Shown: in pieces, positions 1 to 7,672 of the stretch
How positions within the stretch are numbered: the stretch's first letter is position 1
Layout of the letters: each line of letters opens with the position of its first letter
Program-made: the position numbers and the translations under genes
Notes under the pieces: model-generated
What the model was told of the DNA's origin: nothing
What the model saw: the letters and a program-made list of their open reading frames with translations, nothing else
The model's database searches: none
DNA from: Candidatus Bathyarchaeota archaeon
GTDB taxonomy: Archaea > Thermoproteota > Bathyarchaeia > Bathyarchaeales > DTEX01
Direction: 5' to 3'
DNA: 12,802 bases
Assembly: GCA_021158305.1 (NCBI GenBank)
Contig: JAGGUU010000088.1
Coordinates: 1 to 12,802, forward strand

Positions 1-2771
1 CCTACTTCACCATGTCTGACGAAAACAATTACATGATATGGTCTCTGCTTAAAAAATGCTATGAAAGAGGATGGATTTATAAAGGCAGGGATGTGATGCC
101 CTGGTGTCCAAGATGCTCAACCGCCCTTTCCCAGCATGAGATAGTGACTGAAGGTTATAAGGAGCTAACTCATCCCGGCCTTACGCTCAGATTTCCACTT
201 AAAGGAAAATCAAAAGAGTCCCTCCTAATATGGACCACTACTCCATGGACTCTAACGTCTAACGTGGCGGCGGCAGTTCATCCAGACTTCACATATGTAA
301 AAGTGAAGTTTGGAGACGAATACCTGTACCTAGGGAAGTTTGCGCTTGAGAGGGTCCTCCCGAAAGGGAGCTATGAAATTGTTGAAGAGATGAAAGGCAG
401 AGAGATGGAGGGATGGACGTATGATGGACCCTACGATGAGCTTCCAGCCCAGAAGAAGTCAGGAGCAGTTGACGCTCATAGAGTTATTCTGTGGGAAGAC
501 GTGACGGAGGAGGAAGGAACGGGCATAGTTCATATAGCACCAGGCTGCGGAAAAGAGGACTTAGAACTCGGAGAAGAATATGATCTGCCAGTCATCGCTC
601 CGCTGGACGAGTTCGGAGTCTTCATTGAAGGCTTCGGAAAATTCACAGGCATCCACGTATACGACTCAGCTAAGATAGTTATTGAAGACTTAAAGAAGAA
701 AGGATTACTCTTTAAAGTTGAAGATTATACTCACAGGTATCCGGTTTGCTGGCGTTGCGGAAGCGAGCTTGTCTTCCGCCTTGTAGATGAATGGTTCATA
801 AGGATGGGTAAGAAACTCGATAAACCTCTCGATGAGATAACTGAAGAAGAGAAGAAGGAGAATCTACGTTATCAGATAATCGATTCTGCCAAGCAGGTTC
901 GATGGATACCGGAATATGGACTTCAGCAGGAAATTAACTGGCTTCTAAACATGGAGGATTGGATGATTTCTAAGAAACGTTACTGGGGTCTAGCTCTACC
1001 CATATGGGAATGCAAGAAATGTGGATACTTCGAGGTGATAGGTAGCAAGGAGGAACTTAAAGAGAAAGCAGTCGAAGGATGGGAGATCTTTGAGGGACAT
1101 ACTCCCCACCGCCCATGGGTAGACGCCGTTAAGATAAAATGTCCAAAATGTGGCGCTCTGATGTCACGCATCCCAGACGTCGGCAATCCATGGCTAGATG
1201 CGGGGATCGTCGCATACTCAACACTCCAGTATCGAACAAATCGGAAGTATTGGAGGGAATGGTTCCCAGCGGATCTCGTTTGTGAATCTCTTCCGGGACA
1301 GTTCAGAAATTGGTTCTATGCTATGCTCGCCATGAGCACGATCATGGAAGGAAAAGCTCCCTTCAAGGTTTGCTTCGGGCATGGCTTAGTTCTAGGCGAA
1401 GATGGACGTGAGATGCATAAGTCATGGGGGAATGCCATAGAGTTCGATGAAGCCGCTGAGACTATGGGAGCCGATGTTATGAGGTGGATGTATTGCAGCT
1501 GGCGGCCGGAGAACAATCTTCCCTTCGGATATACAAGAGCTAAAGACGTTAAGCGACGCTTTCTCATCCCACTATGGAATATCTATAGCTTCTTTGTAAC
1601 TTACGCTAACTTAGACAAGTGGACTCCGAAAAATATGGTTGAATACAAGTCTCTTTCACTTTTAGACCGATGGATTCTCTCAAAGCTAAACGTGCTAATC
1701 AAGTATGTAACGGAGCGGCTGGAAGACTTTGATCCATACAATGCATCTATGGCGATTGAAAAGTTCGTTGAAGAACTATCAACATGGTATGTTAGGCGTT
1801 CTAGGAGGCGATTCTGGAAGAGCGAAAAAGATGAAGATAAGAACGCGGCTTACACAACGCTTTACACATGCTTGACGACTCTCACCAAACTATTAGCACC
1901 CTTTATACCATTCACCTCTGAAGAGATGTATCAGAATCTCGTCCGTAGAGTAAATAAGAAAGCTCCGGAAAGCGTTCATCATAACAGATGGCCTCAGCCA
2001 GATGAAAAAATGATTGACGAGAAATTAATGGAAGAAATGGACTTGGTCATAAAAGTTTGCAGCCTAGGACGATCCGCACGTAGCAAAGCCGGAATAAAGA
2101 TTCGTCAGCCACTTTCAGAGATGCTGGTGATTGCGGATAAGGGAATACTCAGCTGCATTGAAAAGTTTAGCAGCCTCATCATGGATGAGCTGAACGTGAA
2201 GAATCTTCGGTTATCAACAGAGAAGCATGAGGCTATGAAGTACGCTGTAAGGCCTCGTCCAGAGATCTTAGGCAGAAAATATGGCAGATTATTCCCGAAG
2301 ATACGGGAGGCTATAGAAAAAAATGCCGAAAGACTCGCGGAGATCCTCAATAAGGGAGAAAGCGTCGTATTAAACGTGGAGGGGCAAAAAATAAGAGTGT
2401 TCCCAGAGGAGGTCGAGGTGAAAATGCAACCACGAGAGGAATACACGATAGCGGAGGAGGATGAGATCCTAGTGGCCATAGATACAAGGATCACTGAAGA
2501 TCTTAAAATGGAGGGACTTGCCAGAGATATTGTTCGACGAATACAGAACCAAAGAAAAGAAGCCGGATTTAATATCGCGGACTGGATAGAGACGTACTAT
2601 GAGGCTGGACCAGAGCTCTCCAAAGTATTCGAGAAATTCGAAGGCTACATATCAAATGAGACTCTTTCGAAGACCATTCTTAGATCTAAGCCTCCAAAGA
2701 ACGCATATGTTGCAACCTACAAGATAGGGGGAGAAACATTAAAGATAGGACTCGTTAGGGTTGAGAACTAA
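1..2771 (+). CDS. ileS: Isoleucyl-tRNA synthetase, 3' part (5' end outside window)
   Basis: Class I aminoacyl-tRNA synthetase that charges tRNA-Ile with isoleucine in the cytoplasm. The frame is already open at base 3 (Tyr-Phe-Thr before the first Met at 12), and the HIGH motif that lies in the missing N-terminus is absent, so the Met at 12 is internal and the gene is cut by the window edge. Counting from that Met, a Cys pair (CPRC, residues 32-35) precedes the CP1 editing domain, which shows WTTTPWTL (74-81) and the later HIAPGCGKED segment; this domain hydrolyses Val-tRNA-Ile. Two more Cys-X2-Cys pairs (bases about 1010-1023 and 1140-1153) resemble a zinc knuckle. The KMSKS loop reads EMHKS (bases 1410-1424); its second Lys is retained. 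A helical anticodon-binding domain follows (DRWILSKLN onward), then a long C-terminal region. It ends in TAA and converges on the minus-strand dehydrogenase with a 53 bp gap. Identity is secure. Confidence 0.96.
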   Translation, partial: YFTMSDENNYMIWSLLKKCYERGWIYKGRDVMPWCPRCSTALSQHEIVTEGYKELTHPGLTLRFPLKGKSKESLLIWTTTPWTLTSNVAAAVHPDFTYVKVKFGDEYLYLGKFALERVLPKGSYEIVEEMKGREMEGWTYDGPYDELPAQKKSGAVDAHRVILWEDVTEEEGTGIVHIAPGCGKEDLELGEEYDLPVIAPLDEFGVFIEGFGKFTGIHVYDSAKIVIEDLKKKGLLFKVEDYTHRYPVCWRCGSELVFRLVDEWFIRMGKKLDKPLDEITEEEKKENLRYQIIDSAKQVRWIPEYGLQQEINWLLNMEDWMISKKRYWGLALPIWECKKCGYFEVIGSKEELKEKAVEGWEIFEGHTPHRPWVDAVKIKCPKCGALMSRIPDVGNPWLDAGIVAYSTLQYRTNRKYWREWFPADLVCESLPGQFRNWFYAMLAMSTIMEGKAPFKVCFGHGLVLGEDGREMHKSWGNAIEFDEAAETMGADVMRWMYCSWRPENNLPFGYTRAKDVKRRFLIPLWNIYSFFVTYANLDKWTPKNMVEYKSLSLLDRWILSKLNVLIKYVTERLEDFDPYNASMAIEKFVEELSTWYVRRSRRRFWKSEKDEDKNAAYTTLYTCLTTLTKLLAPFIPFTSEEMYQNLVRRVNKKAPESVHHNRWPQPDEKMIDEKLMEEMDLVIKVCSLGRSARSKAGIKIRQPLSEMLVIADKGILSCIEKFSSLIMDELNVKNLRLSTEKHEAMKYAVRPRPEILGRKYGRLFPKIREAIEKNAERLAEILNKGESVVLNVEGQKIRVFPEEVEVKMQPREEYTIAEEDEILVAIDTRITEDLKMEGLARDIVRRIQNQRKEAGFNIADWIETYYEAGPELSKVFEKFEGYISNETLSKTILRSKPPKNAYVATYKIGGETLKIGLVRVEN

Positions 2772-2824
2772 TCTTCATTCAAAGCCTACCTTTTATAGAC
2801 AAACGCTGAATATTCTTCAAGATT

Positions 2825-3859
2825 CTATTCTGGCTTAAGTACAACCTTAACCGCTTCTTTTCTTCTAAACTTTTCAAATCCAGTCTTCCATTCACGTAAG
2901 GGCAGCACATCTGAGATTATTGGCTCAGCTTTCACTAACCCTCTTGAAAGCATTCTTATGGCTCTGCTCCAGGAAGTCCATCTCTGTCCAAGAGAACCTT
3001 GAACCTTCAGCTCTTTATAAGCTACAAGATCGAAGTCGATGCTGAACGGTCTGCCAAATAATCCTATCTGAGTATATTGACCCATTCTTCTCACGATCTG
3101 AAGTCCCATTCGAGCGGCGTTTGGAGAACCTGAACACTCTATAAATACATCAGCGCCGGAGCCGTCAGTAATCTCCGAGACTATTCGCTGCGGATCCTCC
3201 TTTTCCACATTAATAGTTAAATCCGCTCCAAGCGTCTCCCCAAGCTTAAGCCGTCTCTCATCACAAGATAAGCCGCAGAGAATCACATATGCGCCCTGGG
3301 ACTTTGCGATCTGCATACTTAGCAGACCAATCGGTCCCGGACCTGCTACTACAACGACATCGCCAGGATTTATTCGCGTCTTTTCCACTACTCCGTTAAC
3401 GCAACAAGCTAAAGGCTCACAGAGGGCTCCAGCGAGAAAACTAACGTTCTCCGGAAGCCTATGAAGAAGCTTACTTGGCACAACACAGTACTTCGCAAAT
3501 GCTCCGTTAAACCAGTATCCTATCAGCCTCTTCTCAGCACAGACGTTATAGTTTCCGGTTTTGCATGGTAAACATTCGCCACACGTATGAATGGATGTCT
3601 CAGATGTAACACGATCTCCAATCTTCCACTTCGTCACAGAGGATCCGACCTCCACTATTATGCCGCTGAATTCGTGGCCCATTATGACGGGAGGCTTTAT
3701 GGGAAGCTTTATATCTCCGTCGAGGATATGAAGGTCTGAACCGCAGATACCTGCTGCTTTAACCTCGATGAGAACCTCATCCGGTCCTGGAGATGGTTTC
3801 GGAACGTCTCTCAGTTCAACATTTCCTTTTCCATGAGCATACTTGACGACTGCTTTCAT
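2825..3859 (-). CDS. Zinc-dependent medium-chain alcohol/polyol dehydrogenase
   Basis: 344-residue member of the medium-chain dehydrogenase/reductase superfamily (sorbitol/threonine dehydrogenase-like), expected to oxidise a secondary alcohol or polyol with NAD(P) in the cytoplasm. The catalytic zinc ligands appear as C39 (GICGSD), H62-E63 (GHE) and E148. The structural zinc is held by C93, C96, C99 and C107. The Rossmann glycines are G173, G175 and G178. The residue after the second beta strand, where NAD-specific relatives usually have Asp, looks like Gly196 (CGLS), which hints at NADP use. The ATG has a GGAGGG Shine-Dalgarno about eight bases upstream. It lies 34 bp downstream of the YbaK-like gene on the same strand, so the two may be co-transcribed although no functional link is evident. 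The substrate cannot be read from sequence; a threonine dehydrogenase is possible but not shown. Confidence 0.9.
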   Translation of the reverse strand: MKAVVKYAHGKGNVELRDVPKPSPGPDEVLIEVKAAGICGSDLHILDGDIKLPIKPPVIMGHEFSGIIVEVGSSVTKWKIGDRVTSETSIHTCGECLPCKTGNYNVCAEKRLIGYWFNGAFAKYCVVPSKLLHRLPENVSFLAGALCEPLACCVNGVVEKTRINPGDVVVVAGPGPIGLLSMQIAKSQGAYVILCGLSCDERRLKLGETLGADLTINVEKEDPQRIVSEITDGSGADVFIECSGSPNAARMGLQIVRRMGQYTQIGLFGRPFSIDFDLVAYKELKVQGSLGQRWTSWSRAIRMLSRGLVKAEPIISDVLPLREWKTGFEKFRRKEAVKVVLKPE

Positions 3860-3893
3860 ACACTCCCTCCATCACTAATCAGTATTCCCTATA

Positions 3894-4367
3894 TTATTTC
3901 GAGATCTCCGCGACTATTGCATTATTCAGCCTTATAATATCCTCGGTTCTTATCTCGAGAAGCCTTTTTCGGGAGCCTCCTCCGCAATAAACAGTTTCAT
4001 ATTGTAGGAGAGACTTATCGATAACAGTTCTCATCCTAGTTTTATGTCCAATCGACGGGGTTCCTCCGGGAGGATAGCCGCTTATCTTTTCGGCTTCTTC
4101 GAAAGATACTAAAGATACTCTGCGAACTCCTAAGGCTTTAGCGGCGGATTTTAACTGAACTCTCTTATCTCCGGGGATTATAAGTAGCACGGACTCGCCT
4201 TCATTTGTCTTTGAAACAAGGTTTTTCGTTACTCGATGGAGCTCTAAACCAGCTGCCTTCGCAGCGTCAGCCGTGTGGATGGTCTCTTTCTTCTCGATAA
4301 ACCTATACCATACTCCCGTTTCTTCAAGATACTTCTTCAGAAGATCTTCATTCATCATCCCGGTCAT
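3894..4367 (-). CDS. YbaK/ProX-family aminoacyl-tRNA deacylase
   Basis: 157-residue single-domain protein of the YbaK/EbsC/ProX family, which hydrolyses misacylated tRNAs such as Cys-tRNA-Pro or Ala-tRNA-Pro in trans. Family marks visible are VTKNLVSKTNEG with a Lys (K48) at the position of the family's key lysine, GYPPGGTPSIGH (97-108), and the GGGS segment near the C-terminus (129-132). The frame stays open to an ATG at 4457, but the Met at 4367 is preferred: GAGGTG sits seven bases before it, a TATA-like box is about 40 bases upstream, and the resulting length fits the family. The 30-residue upstream extension has no similarity I recognise. The gene lies between pyrK and the dehydrogenase. 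With ileS opposite, it is a second translation-quality gene, but on another transcript. Which tRNA it clears is unknown. Confidence 0.88.
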   Translation of the reverse strand: MTGMMNEDLLKKYLEETGVWYRFIEKKETIHTADAAKAAGLELHRVTKNLVSKTNEGESVLLIIPGDKRVQLKSAAKALGVRRVSLVSFEEAEKISGYPPGGTPSIGHKTRMRTVIDKSLLQYETVYCGGGSRKRLLEIRTEDIIRLNNAIVAEISK

Positions 4368-4401
4368 AATTCTCCACCTCAAATGCTTCGCGGATCCTAA
4401 A

Positions 4402-4413
4402 GATAATATTAAC
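4402..4413 (-). promoter_or_regulatory. Candidate TATA box of the YbaK-like gene
   Basis: On the minus strand the sequence reads GGTTAATATTAT. Its centre is about 26 bases before position 4381, which would give a leader of about 14 bases carrying the GAGGTGGAG ribosome-binding site of the ATG at 4367. The spacing is what archaeal TBP/TFB promoters use. The box is seen in the sequence; its activity is inferred. Confidence 0.45.
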
Positions 4414-4551
4414 CCTCCCCTTAGAGTATGAAATACTATTTTTCTTCCAAAACTCATTATTTTCCATACTCACTGCATATTATTAGCTTGCTGAATGTGA
4501 AGAGGATATTTTCTAGGGTAGCATATAATGATCAAAAGTAAGCGATGGCTA

Positions 4552-4575
4552 TTCATCCTTAAGCTCTAGGATGAA
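4552..4575 (-). terminator. Hairpin downstream of pyrK (8-bp perfect stem)
   Basis: TTCATCCT (4552-4559) and AGGATGAA (4568-4575) form a perfect 8-bp inverted repeat around an 8-base loop, with a further GC/GC pairing possible after a two-base bulge. It starts about 25 bases past the pyrK stop, in the otherwise empty 233 bp between pyrK and the YbaK-like gene. In minus-strand transcripts it could end or stabilise the 3' end of pyrDK mRNA. No strong U-tract follows, so terminator is only the likeliest of several roles. Nothing else gene-like is visible in 4414-4600. Confidence 0.4.
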
Positions 4576-4600
4576 GCATAACTGACGAATCAGATCCATC

Positions 4601-5425
4601 TTATTTAATAGGCACTTTTTCCCCTCGAAAGTCACGTTTAAATCTGCCCAATTCATTGCTGATCTCTCTGAGTTGCTTGGAATCGAATACTGGACCGTCT
4701 CTGCAGACCCGATACTTTCCGATAACGCAGCTTCCACATATTCCCATAGCACAACGCATAATGCGTTCCAGACTCGCTTGCATAGGAACTGCATACTTTT
4801 CAGACAGAAGGAAGAGCTTGCGGATCATTGGCTCTTTTCCACATGCATATAAGGAATCAAATCTCCTTTCAGAAAGATATCTCTCAGCAACATCGGTCGC
4901 TAATCCCTTAACGCCATAGCTACCATCATCGGTTGTGAATATTATCTCCAGACCATATTCATCGCGTAGGAGATTTAATCGATCCTGGAAGAGAATCTCT
5001 GAGCGAGTCTTCGCTCCCTCTATAAAGAGAGTCTTAACGCCATTTCTGAGGAGCTTATCTACGAGTGGAAGAAGCGGGGCTGACCCTATTCCTCCGCCTA
5101 CAACCAACGCTCTTTTTCCAGATATTTTAAAATGCGATCCGAAGGGACCTCTGATCCCTATGAGGCTACCCCTCGCCATATTATTGAGAGCATGAGTCGC
5201 TTCACCAACTTCTTTAACAGTCACCGATACGAGTCCATCCAGGATGGACGATACACTTAGCGGAATCTCATCTACACCTGGAATCCACACCATCAAAAAC
5301 TGCCCAGGCTCAGCTAGAGCTGAGAGTTCATCTCTGAAGAATATCGACCTAACATTACGGGTTTCAATTCTAACTTTATCGATCTTAACGATCCTAACCT
5401 CGTTATTCTTTGTGTGCCAGCCCAA
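4601..5425 (-). CDS. pyrK: Dihydroorotate dehydrogenase electron-transfer subunit (FAD, 2Fe-2S)
   Basis: 274-residue PyrK-type reductase subunit of class 1B dihydroorotate dehydrogenase. It passes electrons from the FMN of PyrD through a 2Fe-2S cluster and FAD to NAD. An N-terminal FAD-binding barrel contains the PLSVSS segment (55-60). A nucleotide-binding domain has VVGGGIGSAPL (108-118) and CGKEPM (195-200). The C-terminal cluster ligands are C225, C230, C233 and C241. No ATG or GTG fits the N-terminus; a TTG at 5425 with GAGGGAG a few bases upstream gives a full-length protein, so a TTG start is chosen. The start overlaps the last 23 bases of pyrD, indicating translational coupling and a shared transcript. 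The two subunits are expected to form a heterotetramer. Confidence 0.93.
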   Translation of the reverse strand: MGWHTKNNEVRIVKIDKVRIETRNVRSIFFRDELSALAEPGQFLMVWIPGVDEIPLSVSSILDGLVSVTVKEVGEATHALNNMARGSLIGIRGPFGSHFKISGKRALVVGGGIGSAPLLPLVDKLLRNGVKTLFIEGAKTRSEILFQDRLNLLRDEYGLEIIFTTDDGSYGVKGLATDVAERYLSERRFDSLYACGKEPMIRKLFLLSEKYAVPMQASLERIMRCAMGICGSCVIGKYRVCRDGPVFDSKQLREISNELGRFKRDFRGEKVPIK

Positions 5426-6317
5426 TTATCTCCCTCACACCTCTAAATTTTTTTCTCACGAGATAATCTTCTATACCATTAACGATTCTTTTGAATATTG
5501 AGAGACCTTCATAGGCGATTGCAGAGCCTATCTGAATGGCCGACGCGCCGGCAAGCATGAATTCAACAGCATCTCTCCAAGTTCGCACTCCTCCGCATCC
5601 GATCACGGGTATATCTATAGCCTCATAGATCTCGTATACGCATCTTAAAGCGATTGGTTTTATCGCTCCTCCAGAGAGACCTCCTATCTTATTTGCAAGT
5701 ATCGGTCTACAGGTTTCGATATCTATAGCCATTGCCCGTACAGTATTTATCGCCGTGATAGCATCCGCACCTGCCGAGGCAGCCGCCTCAGCTATCTCTC
5801 TTATATCTGCGACATTCGGAGTTAGCTTCGCAAAGACTGGACAATCCACGGCTTTTTTAACCTTCTCAACTACGAGGCCAACCATCTTAGGATCCTTTCC
5901 GATTTCAGCCCCAGATCCTTTAACGTGAGGACATGAGAGATTCAATTCAATGGCATCCGCACCCGCCTCAGCCGCCATTTTAGCTACTTTTGCATATTCT
6001 TCTGAGGAAAAACCATAAACGCTAACTATAAGCGGAACTTCCAGATATCGTAGTCTCCTAATTTCCTCAGTAAACCTTTGTATCCCGGGATTCGGGAGTC
6101 CAACAGCATTCAGAACTCCGCACTCAACTTGTATAACTGTGGGATTTCTATATCCTTCACGGGGTTCCAACCCTATGGATTTTGTTGTTAATGCTCCCGC
6201 CCCAGCGCGGGCTATCTCCATCAAACATTCAGCCGTCATCCCGAGAATTCCAGAAGCAAGAATCGTAGGATTCCGGAGCCTTAAACCCGCTATTTCAACA
6301 TCTATTTGTACCTGCAT
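5403..6317 (-). CDS. pyrD: Dihydroorotate dehydrogenase, catalytic subunit (class 1B)
   Basis: 304-residue FMN-binding TIM-barrel enzyme that oxidises dihydroorotate to orotate, the fourth step of pyrimidine synthesis. Visible marks are the Lys in TTKSIG (K46), NLSCPHV with N126 and the catalytic base C129 (Cys is typical of class 1; class 2 uses Ser), K164 in FAKLTPN, INT (190-192), GGLSG (212-216) and the phosphate-binding GCGGV (240-244). The Cys base together with an adjacent pyrK marks it as the NAD-dependent 1B type rather than fumarate-dependent 1A. The start is an ATG at 6317; the ribosome-binding site is weak (GTGGTAG). pyrK follows with a 23-base overlap. No other pyr gene is in the window. 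Confidence 0.95.
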   Translation of the reverse strand: MQVQIDVEIAGLRLRNPTILASGILGMTAECLMEIARAGAGALTTKSIGLEPREGYRNPTVIQVECGVLNAVGLPNPGIQRFTEEIRRLRYLEVPLIVSVYGFSSEEYAKVAKMAAEAGADAIELNLSCPHVKGSGAEIGKDPKMVGLVVEKVKKAVDCPVFAKLTPNVADIREIAEAAASAGADAITAINTVRAMAIDIETCRPILANKIGGLSGGAIKPIALRCVYEIYEAIDIPVIGCGGVRTWRDAVEFMLAGASAIQIGSAIAYEGLSIFKRIVNGIEDYLVRKKFRGVREIIGLAHKE

Positions 6318-6472
6318 ACTACCACGATGCCTCTATGCAAATTAACATCTTAATAAAAGGCATTTTCCCTCTAAAATCTGATGGAAACCAGCATTTATAA
6401 ACTATTTAAAAGAATTTTTCCACATGCATGAAAAACGTTATTGGTTATAATAGCAATAATCTCATGTAGTCG
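6318..6472. promoter_or_regulatory. Divergent promoter region pyrD / nop5
   Basis: This 155 bp AT-rich gap separates two outward-facing operons. For nop5 (+), TTATAATA at 6445-6452 is centred about 24 bases before the GTG start, which suggests a leaderless or near-leaderless message. For pyrD (-), CTTTTATTAA (6350-6359, read on the minus strand) is placed to give a leader of about 10 bases. Further AT-rich boxes are TTTATAAA (6394-6401) and CTATTTAAAAG (6403-6413). A CATGCATG palindrome sits at 6423-6430. I saw no coding potential. Promoter positions are read by eye; start sites are inferred. Confidence 0.5.
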
Positions 6473-7672
6473 GTGAAGATATTGAAAGCATTCATCGTGC
6501 CATCGGTCATTGGGGTTTTAGCATTAGACGATGAAGGAAAGATTATTGAGGAAAGCCTCTTTCCAAGGAAGCCTGTAGAGATTGCGGAGAGATTGGAAAG
6601 AATAAACTCAGGCAAGGTCATAGACGAGCTGGAGACGTTAATTAAGAGGCTTAGGAAAAAAGGTTATGAAGTCTTCGTTTTTGAGGATCTCGACCTTGCA
6701 AGAAGCATACATGAGCGGCTCGGAGTCTCCTATGAGGTAGAATCTCCATCAAGCGTTGCTAAATCTTTTCGAAGGAACATTGAAGAATATGCCGTCAAGA
6801 CGCAGTTTCTGAAATCGTCGACAGAACTCGCCAAACTAATACACGATGTCTCCATGGAGATGTCTAGAACATCCGTGAGAAGAGCTGCTGAAAGAAGAGA
6901 TTTCCTAATAGTTCAGGCAGTTGAAACCCTAGACGACTTAGACAAGACATTAAACCTCTTCGCAAATCGAATACGTGAGTGGTATGGGCTTCACTTCCCC
7001 GAGCTTTCACGTATAATAAACAATCATGAAACATATGCGAAGCTCGTGCGTGATCTAGGGGAAAGGAAAAACTTCTCGGAAGAGAATCTCAGGAAAACCA
7101 GTTTGCCTAAGGAAAAGATTAACAAAGTTGTTAAAGCTGCCCAGACATCTATGGGTGCTAACCTTCGAGATGACGATATAGATAAAATACAGATCCTTTG
7201 CAGTCAGTACATGAATCTACTTACTGCCAGAAGAAAAATCGAAGGATACCTTAAAGAGATGATGAAGGAAGAAGCTCCCAATCTTTCAGCCATAGCTGGA
7301 CCAATACTTGGAGCAAAACTGATAGCAATAGCAGGAGGCTTAGAGAACCTAGCTAAAATGCCATCAAGCACGATACAGGTTTTAGGAGCAGAGAAAGCCC
7401 TCTTCAGATCCTTAAGGACTGGAGCCCGCCCGCCGAAGCATGGTGTTCTCTTCCAGCACGTCTTAGTCCATGGATCAAAAAGATCCTTAAGGGGAAAAAT
7501 CTCCAGAGCCTTGGCTGGAAAGATAGCGATAGCCGCAAGAACCGATATATTCAGCGACGTATACATTGGAGATCAGCTAAAGAAGGATCTACTTGAGAAG
7601 ATAGAAGAGATAAAAAAGAAAAGTTCCAAACAGAAGACGCTTAGGAAAAAGCACAGGGAGAGAAGAAAATGA
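6473..7672 (+). CDS. nop5: Nop5 (Nop56/58) C/D-box RNP core protein
   Basis: 399-residue archaeal homologue of Nop56/Nop58. It bridges fibrillarin and the L7Ae-bound guide RNA in the box C/D RNP that 2'-O-methylates rRNA and tRNA. The N-terminal about 115 residues fit the fibrillarin-binding domain. A helical coiled-coil segment (about 120-260) mediates Nop5 dimerisation. The Nop domain (about 265-370) carries the signature GAEKALFRSLRTG through PKHGVLFQH (305-329) that contacts RNA and L7Ae. The tail (370-399) is rich in Lys/Arg, as usual. The start is GTG at 6473; no Shine-Dalgarno precedes it, the nearby ATG at 6464 runs straight into TAG, and a TATA-like box is about 24 bases upstream, so leaderless initiation is likely. 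It overlaps the fibrillarin gene by ATGA. Confidence 0.95.
   Translation: MKILKAFIVPSVIGVLALDDEGKIIEESLFPRKPVEIAERLERINSGKVIDELETLIKRLRKKGYEVFVFEDLDLARSIHERLGVSYEVESPSSVAKSFRRNIEEYAVKTQFLKSSTELAKLIHDVSMEMSRTSVRRAAERRDFLIVQAVETLDDLDKTLNLFANRIREWYGLHFPELSRIINNHETYAKLVRDLGERKNFSEENLRKTSLPKEKINKVVKAAQTSMGANLRDDDIDKIQILCSQYMNLLTARRKIEGYLKEMMKEEAPNLSAIAGPILGAKLIAIAGGLENLAKMPSSTIQVLGAEKALFRSLRTGARPPKHGVLFQHVLVHGSKRSLRGKISRALAGKIAIAARTDIFSDVYIGDQLKKDLLEKIEEIKKKSSKQKTLRKKHRERRK

Noticed and set aside
2105..2494. Minus-strand open frame of 129 codons inside ileS
   Set aside because: Ser/Ile-rich antisense shadow of a clear coding region without ribosome-binding site or family motif.
4368..4457. N-terminal extension of the YbaK-like protein to an ATG at 4457
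   Set aside because: The Met at 4367 has a strong ribosome-binding site and TATA spacing, the extra 30 residues resemble no family sequence, and they overlap the predicted promoter.
4525..4585. Possible box C/D guide RNA (ATGATCA, later CTGA) given the nearby Nop5/fibrillarin genes
   Set aside because: The C box departs from RTGATGA and no clear internal D'/C' pair is found.
4549..4794. Minus-strand open frame overlapping the end of pyrK and running past it
   Set aside because: Most of it is pyrK in another frame; only about 17 codons lie beyond pyrK and no start signal supports it.
7204..7566. Minus-strand open frame of 120 codons inside nop5
   Set aside because: Antisense shadow of the conserved Nop domain, whose codons are under strong protein constraint.
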